Assembly (NCBI GenBank): GCA_034663685.1
Contig: JAXDJC010000083.1
Coordinates: 1 to 6,993, forward strand
Origin: AC-37 sp034663685
GTDB taxonomy: Bacteria > Actinomycetota > Thermoleophilia > Solirubrobacterales > Thermoleophilaceae
Length of the DNA: 6,993 bases
Reading direction: 5' to 3'
Notes under the pieces: model-generated
What the model was told of the DNA's origin: nothing
The model's database searches: none
The model's input: the letters and a program-made list of their open reading frames with translations, nothing else
Program-made: the position numbers and the translations under genes
Shown: piece after piece, positions 1-6,016 of the stretch
Position numbering within the stretch: the first letter of the stretch is position 1
Layout of the letters: each line of letters begins with the position of its first letter

Positions 1-1
1 G

Positions 2-163
2 CGCGCCTACGACGGGATGCGCGGCACCGCGCCGTCGCTCGGCCGCGAGCTGCGGGTGCTCGCGGGCTGCGGCTGGCACACCGCGCGGCGCGGCTGCCCG
101 CAGGGGCTGATCGCGGGCGCGCACTCCACCGGCCGGCTGCTCGAGGCGGTGCGGCCGCGATGA
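2..163 (+). CDS. C-terminal fragment of an unidentified protein
   Basis: This is the last 53 codons of a gene that begins before the window. The frame is open from base 2 and ends at the TGA at 161-163. The visible residues are rich in Arg, Gly and Ala and include two cysteines in a GCGWH...RRGCPQG context. They end in a helix-like LLEAV segment. I do not recognise a family from so short a tail. It is taken as real because its stop codon forms an ATGA overlap with the ATG of the next gene, the same junction seen twice more downstream, and because the frame carries G/C at most third positions. From its neighbours a role in surface glycan synthesis is plausible, but nothing in the sequence shows it directly. 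Confidence 0.6.
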   Translation, partial: RAYDGMRGTAPSLGRELRVLAGCGWHTARRGCPQGLIAGAHSTGRLLEAVRPR

Positions 164-1014
164 GCGAGGGGCCCGACCCGTCGCGGTTCCTCTCCGGCAC
201 GCTCGGTCAGCCCGGTGGACGCGCCGCGCGGCTCGCGCGCCGGGTCGCCGACCGCGCGCTCGACGCGGCGCTGATGCGCTCGGCCCCGCGGCTCGAGGAG
301 CTGGCGGCCGCGCCGCCCGAGCGCGACGTGCTCGTGCTCTCCGTCTACCGCGGCGACGGCGGGCTGCTGCCCCGTGCGATGGGCGAGCTGCGCGACACGC
401 GCCACCGCGTGCGCTTCGCGCTCGGCTCGATGGATGCCGCCACGCCCCTCCTCGCCGGCAGCACCGTCGCCACGCACCTGACCGGCGGCAAGTTCGAGAA
501 CCTGAACGCGCTCCTCGAGGGGTCCGACCGCGGCTCCGGCCCGCTCGCAGACTGGAATCTCGTGGTTGACGACGACGTCCTCCTTCCCCCGCGCTTCCTC
601 GATCGCATCGTCGGGCTGGCCGAGCACTTCGACCTCGCGCTGGCCCAGCCGGCGCAGTCGCTCGCGAGTCACGCGGCGTGGCCGGTCACGCGGCGCCGGC
701 GCGGGTCGCTGCTGCGCGGGAGCCGGTTCGTGGAGATCGGGCCGGTCACGCTGTTCCGCCGGGACGCGCTCGCCGAGCTGACCCCGTTCCCGCCGCTGCG
801 CTACGGCTGGGGGCTCGACCTGCACTGGGCGGCGCTCGCGGAGGAGCGCGGCTGGCGGCTCGCGATCGTCGACTCGCTCCCGGTGCGTCACGAGCACGGC
901 GGCGTCGCCAGCGCGTACTCGTCTCGCGAGGCGATCGACGAGGCGCGGCGCTTCCTCGCGGAGCGCCCGTTCCTCGACAGCCGGGCCGCGCAGGAGACCC
1001 ACCCGCTGCGATGA
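160..1014 (+). CDS. GT-A-like putative glycosyltransferase resembling DUF707
   Basis: This is a 284-residue protein with no signal peptide or membrane span, so probably a cytoplasmic sugar transferase. After a basic N-terminal region (about 1-50) comes an alpha/beta core starting with a VLVLSVYRG strand. An acidic VVDDDV motif at D137-D139 fits the metal and nucleotide-sugar site of GT-A enzymes. The rest follows, as I recall it, the motif order of the DUF707 family (PF05212, best known in plants): a LAQPA segment, a T-R-R-R run, FVEIGPV at 190-196 followed by FRRDA, YGWGLDL at 215-221, then VDS at 237-239 and two histidines (H244, H246). Plant members have SQPALDP, FVE-MAPVFSR, HGWG-D and VDS-Y-VHQ at matching places. 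The ATG start overlaps the upstream TGA; its own TGA overlaps the ATG of the next gene. The sugar and acceptor are unknown. The glycosyltransferase role is inferred from the DDD motif and the GT4 neighbours. Confidence 0.78.
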   Translation: MSEGPDPSRFLSGTLGQPGGRAARLARRVADRALDAALMRSAPRLEELAAAPPERDVLVLSVYRGDGGLLPRAMGELRDTRHRVRFALGSMDAATPLLAGSTVATHLTGGKFENLNALLEGSDRGSGPLADWNLVVDDDVLLPPRFLDRIVGLAEHFDLALAQPAQSLASHAAWPVTRRRRGSLLRGSRFVEIGPVTLFRRDALAELTPFPPLRYGWGLDLHWAALAEERGWRLAIVDSLPVRHEHGGVASAYSSREAIDEARRFLAERPFLDSRAAQETHPLR

Positions 1015-2207
1015 GGGTCTGCGTGGTGGCGGAGTACTACCCGCGCCGGCGCGATCCGGTGACCGGCGCCTGGGCCCACCGGCAGGCGCTGGCCGCGCGC
1101 GATGCCGGCGCGGAGGTGACCGTGCTCGCCCTCGAGCGCCCGCTGCCGAGCGCGGAGGCAGGCCGGGAGCTGGCCCGCGGGCGCGCCGGCCGGGCGCGAG
1201 CCGAGTGGGAGGCCGTGCGCGAGCAGCCGCGCCGGGACACCCTCGACGGGATCGAGGTGGAGTACGTGCGCTTCGCCTCGCCGCCGCGCGAGAGCTCCTA
1301 CGCCTCCTGGCACCGCTGGGCGCAGCGGCCCCTCGCCCGCGCGCTGGACCGTCTGCACGCCGAGCGGCCGATCGACCTGGTCCATGCCCACTACGCCCTC
1401 CCGGCCGGCGGCGCGGCGCTGCCCTGGGCGCAGCGCGCCGGTGTGCCGCTGGTCCTGTCCGTGCACGGCGGCGACCTGCTCTCCCCGCTGCTGACCACGC
1501 CCAGCGCGCGCTCGGCGGTGGCCGGCGTGCTGCGCGGGGCGCGCGTGACGATCGCCAACAGCCGCGGCATGCTCCGCGAGGCGGCCCGCCTCGCGGGCGG
1601 CGACGACCGCATGCGCGTGATCCACCCGCCGGGCGAGCCTCCGCCCGCCGGCCCGCCGCCGCGCCGCACCGACCCCACCCTCGCCACGCTCGCCAACCTC
1701 GACCCGCGCAAGCGCCACGCGGACGTGCTCGAGGCACTGGCCGCGCTCGCCCCCCGGATCCCGGACCTGCGCTGGGTGGTGATCGGCCACGGCCCGGAGC
1801 GCGAGGCGCTGGCCGCGCGGGCGTCGGACCTCGGGGTGGCCGCGCGGGTGGAGTGGGCCGGCGCGCTCCCGCCCGCCGAGGCCGTGGCCGAGCTCGCGCG
1901 CTGCCACGTGCTGGCGATGCCGAGCGTGCACGAGGCCTTCGGCGTGGCCTACACCGAGGCGCTGTCCTGCGGCCTGCCCGCGATCGGCTGCGCCGGGGAG
2001 CCCGGGCCCGAGGAGCTGGCGGAGCTGACCGGGGCCATGCTGCTCGTGCCGCCGCGCGACCCCGCCAGGCTGGCCGAGGCGATCGAGGACGCGCTGGCGC
2101 GGCTCGGCGAGCTCTCGGAGAGCGCCCGCGCGGCGGCCGCCGACCACTTCTCGCTCGCGGTCTGCGGACAGCTGACGGTCGCGGCCTACGAGGACGCGCT
2201 GCGGTGA
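1011..2207 (+). CDS. GT4-family glycosyltransferase (GT-B fold)
   Basis: This 398-residue protein should transfer a sugar from a nucleotide-sugar donor to a growing glycan at the cytoplasmic membrane face. The N-terminal Rossmann-like half opens with MRVCVVAEYYPRR, followed by a Gly-Ala-W segment at the usual position of the acceptor-side glycine loop. HAHYALPAG (H125, H127) and SVHGGD (H152, D155) match the GT4 N-domain. The C-terminal half carries the LANLDPRKRH donor-phosphate segment (R233, K234), a VIGHGPE strand, and the retaining-GT4 signature HEAFGVAYTEAL with E308 and E316 in E-x7-E spacing. It ends with the typical PPRDP...LAEAI helix. Length is normal for GT4. The ATG at 1011 overlaps the preceding TGA, with AGGAG at 992-996 some 14 bases upstream, which is long spacing. 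An extension to GTG 678 is possible but would overlap the previous gene by over 330 bases and lose the clean N-terminal strand. Donor and acceptor cannot be read from sequence. Confidence 0.93.
   Translation: MRVCVVAEYYPRRRDPVTGAWAHRQALAARDAGAEVTVLALERPLPSAEAGRELARGRAGRARAEWEAVREQPRRDTLDGIEVEYVRFASPPRESSYASWHRWAQRPLARALDRLHAERPIDLVHAHYALPAGGAALPWAQRAGVPLVLSVHGGDLLSPLLTTPSARSAVAGVLRGARVTIANSRGMLREAARLAGGDDRMRVIHPPGEPPPAGPPPRRTDPTLATLANLDPRKRHADVLEALAALAPRIPDLRWVVIGHGPEREALAARASDLGVAARVEWAGALPPAEAVAELARCHVLAMPSVHEAFGVAYTEALSCGLPAIGCAGEPGPEELAELTGAMLLVPPRDPARLAEAIEDALARLGELSESARAAAADHFSLAVCGQLTVAAYEDALR
2190..2194 (+). promoter_or_regulatory. Ribosome binding site for the GTG-started GT4 gene
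   Basis: GAGGA lies nine bases before the GTG at 2204, inside the 3' end of the preceding coding region. It supports the GTG as the true start and fits translational coupling, because that start overlaps the upstream TGA as GTGA. Confidence 0.6.
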
Positions 2208-3259
2208 AGCCCGTTGCGCTCGTGACCGGTGAGGTGTCGCCGTACAGGCGCGAGCCGTTCCGCCTGCTGGCCGAGGCCGAGGGGCTCGAGGTGATCGCCT
2301 GGCGCGATCCCGGCGAGCCGGTCGACGGGCTCACCGTGCACGCCACGAGCCAGGCCGGCGCCGCGCGCCTGATCGCCTCCGGCGACTACCGCGCGGTGAT
2401 CGCCGGGCTCGGAGGCCGCGTGGCCCTGCCCGCCACCCGCCTCGCCGCCCGCCGCGCCGGCATCCCGTTCGTGCTCTGGGCGTCGCTCTGGGAGCACCCG
2501 CGCACCACCGCGCACGCGCTCTCGCGGCTCCCCACCCGCAGCCTCTACCGCGGCGCCGACGCCGTGGTCACCTACGGCCCGCACGTGAGCGCGCATGTAC
2601 GTGCGCAACGCCCCGGCGGCGGGATCTTCGAGGCCCCGCAGGCGGTCTCCGCCGAGCTGTTCGAAAAGCCCGTGCCGGAGGCCGAGCTCGCCGCCTGGCG
2701 CGAGCGCGCGGGCGCCGCCCCCGGCGCCTTCCTCGCGCTGTTCACGGGGCGGATCGAGGAGGAGAAGGGCGTGCGCGTGCTGCTCCGCGCATGGGGCGAG
2801 GCGGGCCTCGAGAACGCCACGCTGGCGCTCGCCGGCGATGGCCCCCTCCGCGCCGAGGCCGAGCCCCACGCGACCGTGCTCGGCCCGGTCCCCCGCGATC
2901 GGCTCCCCGCCCTCTACGCCGCCGCCGGCGCCCTCGTGCTCCCCTCGATCCGAACCGCAACTTTCACGGAGCCGTGGGGGTTGGTCGTGAACGAGGCCAT
3001 GCACCAGGGAACGCCCGTAATCGTCACCGACGCCGTGGGCGCGGCCGCAGGCGGACTGGCCCGGGACGGCCGCAACGCGCTGGTCGTGCCCGAGCGCGAC
3101 CCCGCCGCACTGGCCGCGGCGCTGCGCACGCTCGCGGCGGACCCCGCCCTGCGCGAGCGGCTGGGCGCCGCGGCTCGTGAGGATGTGCACGAGTACTCGG
3201 AGTCGGCATGGGTAACCGGAATGCGGGAGGCGCTGACATACGCGGGAGCGGGCCGTTGA
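2204..3259 (+). CDS. GT4-like glycosyltransferase, GTG start
   Basis: This 351-residue protein is a second GT-B glycosyltransferase, shorter than its neighbour. The N-terminal half begins KPVALVTGEVSPYRREPF, with SPYR and an early aromatic/basic patch typical of GT4 acceptor-side loops, and includes FVLWASLWEHPR. The C-terminal half shows FTGRIEEEKGV (R183, K188) for donor phosphate binding, LAGDGPL, a VLGPVPR segment, and EPWGLVVNEAM with E256 and E264 in E-x7-E spacing. GLARDGRNALVVPERDP, the expected nucleotide-side loop, follows. The start is the GTG overlapping the previous TGA, backed by GAGGA at 2190-2194. The open frame reaches back to GTG 1205, but that would overlay the neighbouring GT4. 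It presumably adds another sugar of the same glycan; specificity is unknown. Codons around 2945-3025, over the E-x7-E motif, are less GC-biased than the rest of the gene. Confidence 0.92.
   Translation: MKPVALVTGEVSPYRREPFRLLAEAEGLEVIAWRDPGEPVDGLTVHATSQAGAARLIASGDYRAVIAGLGGRVALPATRLAARRAGIPFVLWASLWEHPRTTAHALSRLPTRSLYRGADAVVTYGPHVSAHVRAQRPGGGIFEAPQAVSAELFEKPVPEAELAAWRERAGAAPGAFLALFTGRIEEEKGVRVLLRAWGEAGLENATLALAGDGPLRAEAEPHATVLGPVPRDRLPALYAAAGALVLPSIRTATFTEPWGLVVNEAMHQGTPVIVTDAVGAAAGGLARDGRNALVVPERDPAALAAALRTLAADPALRERLGAAAREDVHEYSESAWVTGMREALTYAGAGR
3244..3248 (+). promoter_or_regulatory. Candidate ribosome binding site for an alternative TTG start
   Basis: GGGAG lies seven bases before an in-frame TTG at 3256-3258 that overlaps the preceding TGA as TTGA. 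The ATG at 3277 has only a weak GAG at 3267-3269. This site is the main argument for starting the small secreted protein seven codons earlier. The choice is open because TTG is a rarer start codon. Confidence 0.4.
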
Positions 3260-3276
3260 TAGCGTCGAGACGACCG

Positions 3277-3885
3277 ATGCCTCGCCTTCGGCACATCCTG
3301 CTGCTCTGCGCCGCGTTCGTGGCGCTCGCCGCGCCCGCCAACGCGGCGGCCGCCAGCTCCCAGGACGTGATCCGCGACTGCTACCAGGATGGCAAGCTCG
3401 ACGGCAGCTACACCCAGCAGGAGCTCGACAACGCGCAGCGCGACCTGCCGAGCGACGTGGACGAGTACAGCGACTGCCGCAACGTGATCGCCTCGGCGCG
3501 CGCCCGCGGCGGCAGGGGCAAGCGCGGCGGCAGCGGCGGCGTGCCCGGCGGCGGCTTCCGCGGCGGCGGCACGGCCGGCGCCGACCCGTCGCTCAGCACC
3601 CCCTCCGGCGCGCTCGCCGGCTCGCGCGACGACCTGAACGCCCTCAGCAATCTGAGGCTCCGCGATCACGGCAGCACCGGGCCCAAGGTTCCGGTCGCCG
3701 GTCAGCCGATCACGCCCACGTCGGCGGCCACGAGCGTCGGCAAATCCGCAAACGACATGCCCACCCCTCTGCTGGCGGCGCTGATCGCCCTCGGGGGCCT
3801 GGGCGCGCTGGGCGCGCTGTTCGCCGTCTGGCGCCGCAGGCCGCAGCGCCTCCGCCGTGGTCCGCTTCCGCTCGGCCGCAGCTAG
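3277..3885 (+). CDS. Small secreted protein with C-terminal membrane anchor
   Basis: This 202-residue protein is of unknown function. Residues 1-26 form a signal peptide: a basic start (MPRLRH), a hydrophobic core, and a cleavage-like APANA stretch. The mature N-terminal domain holds two cysteines, C35 and C67, around DGKLDGSY, QQELDNA and LPSDVDEYSDC. I recall this pattern from proteins of Solirubrobacterales-like actinobacteria; the cysteines could form a disulfide outside the cell. A Gly/Arg-rich stretch (about 75-107) and a Thr/Pro/Ser linker follow. The end is MPTP, a hydrophobic segment at 165-185 and a tail with many arginines, laid out like a cell-wall sorting signal or simple membrane anchor but without LPXTG. 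It probably sits on the outer face of the membrane. The ATG at 3277 gives a compact signal peptide; TTG 3256 would add seven residues (LIASRRP) and has a better ribosome binding site. ATG 3208 would overlap the previous gene by 52 bases. Its 3' end overlaps the next gene by 29 bases. Confidence 0.82.
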   Translation: MPRLRHILLLCAAFVALAAPANAAAASSQDVIRDCYQDGKLDGSYTQQELDNAQRDLPSDVDEYSDCRNVIASARARGGRGKRGGSGGVPGGGFRGGGTAGADPSLSTPSGALAGSRDDLNALSNLRLRDHGSTGPKVPVAGQPITPTSAATSVGKSANDMPTPLLAALIALGGLGALGALFAVWRRRPQRLRRGPLPLGRS

Positions 3886-6010
3886 CGTCGCGCTGGCCGC
3901 GGGCCTGGCGGCCACGGCCTTCGTGGCCGAGGCCGGCGGCGACCTCCAGCGCACCACGTACGTGGAGATCGCCTGGATCGTGGCCTCCGGGATCGTGGTG
4001 GCGGTCTCGATCGCGCTCGCCCGCCCCGGTCGCGTGGGCGGCTGGCTCGCGCTCGCCGGCTTCGCAGGGCTGACGGGAGTCACCGCGGCGTCGATCCTCT
4101 GGTCGGTCGCGCCCGACCTCTCCTGGGTGGAGACCAACCGCGTGCTCATGTACCTGTGGGCGTTCGCCGCGGCGGTGGCCGTCGCGCACCTCGCCCCGCG
4201 CGGCTGGACCAACGTGCTGCACGCCATCGCCCTGTCGGTCCTCGTGATCGTGGGCTACGCGCTCGTCACCCGCGTGTTCCCGGACTCGCTCGCCAAGGGG
4301 GAGATCTACGCACGGCTCGGGGCCCCCTACGGGTACTGGAACGCGCTCGGCGCCACCGCGGCGCTGGCCGTTCCGGCGGCGCTCTGGCTCGGCTCGCGCC
4401 GCTCCGGTTACGGGCCCGCCAACGCGCTCGCCTACCCGCTGCTCGGGCTGATCTTCGTCACGCTGTTCCTCAGCTACTCGCGCGGCGCGCTGGCGGTGGC
4501 CGGCGCCACGATCCTCCTCTGGCTCGTGCTCGTACCGCTGCGGCTGCGCACGATCACCCTGGTGGCCGTGTCGATCGCGGGCGCGGCACCGGCGATCGCG
4601 TGGGCCCTCTCGCGCGACGCGTTCACCCAGAACGACGTGCCGCTGCTCGTGCGGACCAGCGCCGCACCGGAGTTCGGAGTCTTCCTCCTTGCGATGGTCA
4701 TCGCCCTGTTGATCGTGGGCGTGGCGATCCACTTCCGGGTGGCGCGCAGGCCGCCCGGCGTGGCCGCGCGGATGCGCATCGGGCTGGCCGCCGCCGCGGT
4801 GGCGGCGCTCGTGCCGGTCGGCCTCGCCGTGGCGCTCGCCACCAGCGACCGCGGCTTCAAGGGCACGGTCGTGGCCAACGTCGAGTCGCTCACCAGCACC
4901 ACCGCCAAGACGGAGGGCGGGCCGGGGCGGCTCACTCAGGCGTCCTCGACCCGGGCCCGCTACTGGCACCAGGCGCGGCTCGTGTTCGACGAGAACCCGG
5001 AGACCGGCACCGGCGCCGGCACGTTCCAGATCACGCGGCTGCGCCACCGCAGGGACCAGCTCGTCACGCGTCACACCCACGGCTACGTGCACCAGACGAT
5101 GGCCGACCTCGGGATCGCCGGCCTGGCGGCGTCCGGCGTGGCGCTGCTTCTCTGGCTGCTGACCGCGGTGCGCGCCACCGGGTTCTTCCCGCGCCGGCGC
5201 GAGCGCGCCTACGACGCGGAGCGCGTCGGGCTGATCGCGCTCGTGCTGTGCGCGGTCGCGTTCGGGGTGCAGTCGGGGATCGACTGGACCTGGGCGGTGC
5301 CCGCGCCGTCGCTGATGGCCGTGGTGGCCGGCGGGTTCGTGGCCGGCCGCGCCCTGCGCACCCGCGGCGGGATCCCGCGGCCGTCGATCGGGCGCGTGCC
5401 GCGCGCTGCCTTCGCGCTCGTGTCCATCGCGGCGGCGCTGCTGTGCGCCTGGGCCGTCTGGCAGCCGCAGCGCTCGGCGGCGGAGTCCGACCGCGCGCTC
5501 AGCCTCATTGCCCAGGGCAAGATCGACGAAGCCCAGCGCGCGGCCGAGCACGCGGCGCAGATCGACCCGCTCGCCTCGCAGGCGCTCATCGTGCAGGCCG
5601 CGGTGGCCGATGCCCGCCCCAACCAGCCGCTGGCCCACGAGCTGCTCGAGAAGGCCGTCAGGCAGCACCCCGGCGAGCCGCAGGTGTGGATCCGCCTGGC
5701 GGAGTACGAGCTCTACACGCTCAACCACCCGGCGGACGCCGAGAGCACGATCGCGGGCGCCCTCTTCCTCGACCCGCTCTCGCGCGCCGCGCAGCAGATC
5801 TTCCTCGAGGCCAAGCAGGCCCAGCGGCCCACGCCGCCGGTCGTGGTGCCGCTCACGCCCCCGGCGGGGCAGCCAGCGCCCGCCGCGCCCGGCCGGCCCG
5901 CGCCCACCATCCCTCCGGCCAGCACCACGCCGGCGCCGGCCACTCCCCAGCCTCCCCAGAACGGCGCGCCGGGCTCCGGCGGCGCGGCCCCGCCGTCCCC
6001 GGGCGGGTAG
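3857..6010 (+). CDS. O-antigen ligase/polymerase-like membrane protein with TPR and Pro-rich tail
   Basis: This 717-residue polytopic protein of the Wzy/WaaL superfamily (Wzy_C, PF04932-like) would polymerise or transfer lipid-linked glycan outside the membrane. I count roughly 13-15 hydrophobic segments across residues 7-531. Hallmarks are YSRGAL (S208-R209-G210) at the start of a helix, the large loop with RARYWHQA (366-373), the TGAGTF turn (G384-F390) and RHTHGYVHQ (H406, H408) before DLGIAGL. This order is typical of the family, whose loop histidine and arginines are implicated in catalysis. After the last span come three helix pairs resembling TPR repeats (543-575, 576-609, 610-644; QGKIDEAQRAAEHAAQIDP is the clearest), then a Pro/Ala/Thr-rich tail (658-717). 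The GTG at 3857 is the first start in the open frame; GTG 3923 would remove the first span. No strong ribosome binding site is visible, so translation may depend on the overlapping upstream gene. Whether it is ligase or polymerase cannot be decided from sequence. Confidence 0.9.
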   Translation: MVRFRSAAASVALAAGLAATAFVAEAGGDLQRTTYVEIAWIVASGIVVAVSIALARPGRVGGWLALAGFAGLTGVTAASILWSVAPDLSWVETNRVLMYLWAFAAAVAVAHLAPRGWTNVLHAIALSVLVIVGYALVTRVFPDSLAKGEIYARLGAPYGYWNALGATAALAVPAALWLGSRRSGYGPANALAYPLLGLIFVTLFLSYSRGALAVAGATILLWLVLVPLRLRTITLVAVSIAGAAPAIAWALSRDAFTQNDVPLLVRTSAAPEFGVFLLAMVIALLIVGVAIHFRVARRPPGVAARMRIGLAAAAVAALVPVGLAVALATSDRGFKGTVVANVESLTSTTAKTEGGPGRLTQASSTRARYWHQARLVFDENPETGTGAGTFQITRLRHRRDQLVTRHTHGYVHQTMADLGIAGLAASGVALLLWLLTAVRATGFFPRRRERAYDAERVGLIALVLCAVAFGVQSGIDWTWAVPAPSLMAVVAGGFVAGRALRTRGGIPRPSIGRVPRAAFALVSIAAALLCAWAVWQPQRSAAESDRALSLIAQGKIDEAQRAAEHAAQIDPLASQALIVQAAVADARPNQPLAHELLEKAVRQHPGEPQVWIRLAEYELYTLNHPADAESTIAGALFLDPLSRAAQQIFLEAKQAQRPTPPVVVPLTPPAGQPAPAAPGRPAPTIPPASTTPAPATPQPPQNGAPGSGGAAPPSPGG
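5483..5854 (+). other. TPR-like helical region of the O-antigen ligase-like protein
   Basis: This part encodes about residues 543-666, starting right after the last membrane span. Three successive units of 33-35 residues share the pattern of an amphipathic helix pair ending in a proline turn (IDP, QHPGEP, LDP). It may bind a partner protein or help set glycan length. Similar C-terminal TPR regions are known in other Wzy_C proteins. Confidence 0.65.
5828..6007 (+). repeat. Proline/alanine/threonine-rich low-complexity tail
   Basis: These 60 codons (residues 658-717 of the ligase-like protein) are mostly Pro, Ala, Thr, Gly and Ser, with no predicted fold. They give an extended tail, possibly a wall-spanning spacer, ending in PSPGG just before the TAG. 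There is no exact DNA repeat unit; the signal is at the protein level. Confidence 0.75.
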
Positions 6011-6016
6011 GCGGCG

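Noticed and set aside
678..1010. N-terminal extension of the first GT4 gene to GTG 678
   Set aside because: It would overlap the DUF707-like gene by over 330 bases, and the added residues are low-complexity. The ATG at 1011 begins a standard GT4 first strand.
1205..2203. N-terminal extension of the second GT4 gene to GTG 1205
   Set aside because: It overlays nearly the whole preceding GT4 gene with an Arg/Ala/Gly-rich shadow translation. The GTG at 2204 has a ribosome binding site and the overlap pattern.
7..2346. A minus-strand open frame of 779 codons
   Set aside because: The translation is almost entirely Arg, Ala, Pro, Gly and Ser in low-complexity runs, and it lies across four + strand genes. 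It is a high-GC artefact.
3298..3309. Possible lipoprotein cysteine (LLLC, C11) in the secreted protein
   Set aside because: The cysteine lies inside the hydrophobic core of the signal peptide, and leucine rather than Gly/Ala/Ser precedes it. A normal signal peptidase site follows later.
3445..3477. LPSDV as an LPXTG-like sortase motif
   Set aside because: It lies in the N-terminal domain, over 90 residues before the hydrophobic tail, not next to it, so it cannot be a sorting signal.
3505..3580. GGC-rich tract considered as a tandem repeat or CRISPR-like array
   Set aside because: There is no fixed repeat unit or spacer. The pattern is glycine codons in an expressed low-complexity linker.
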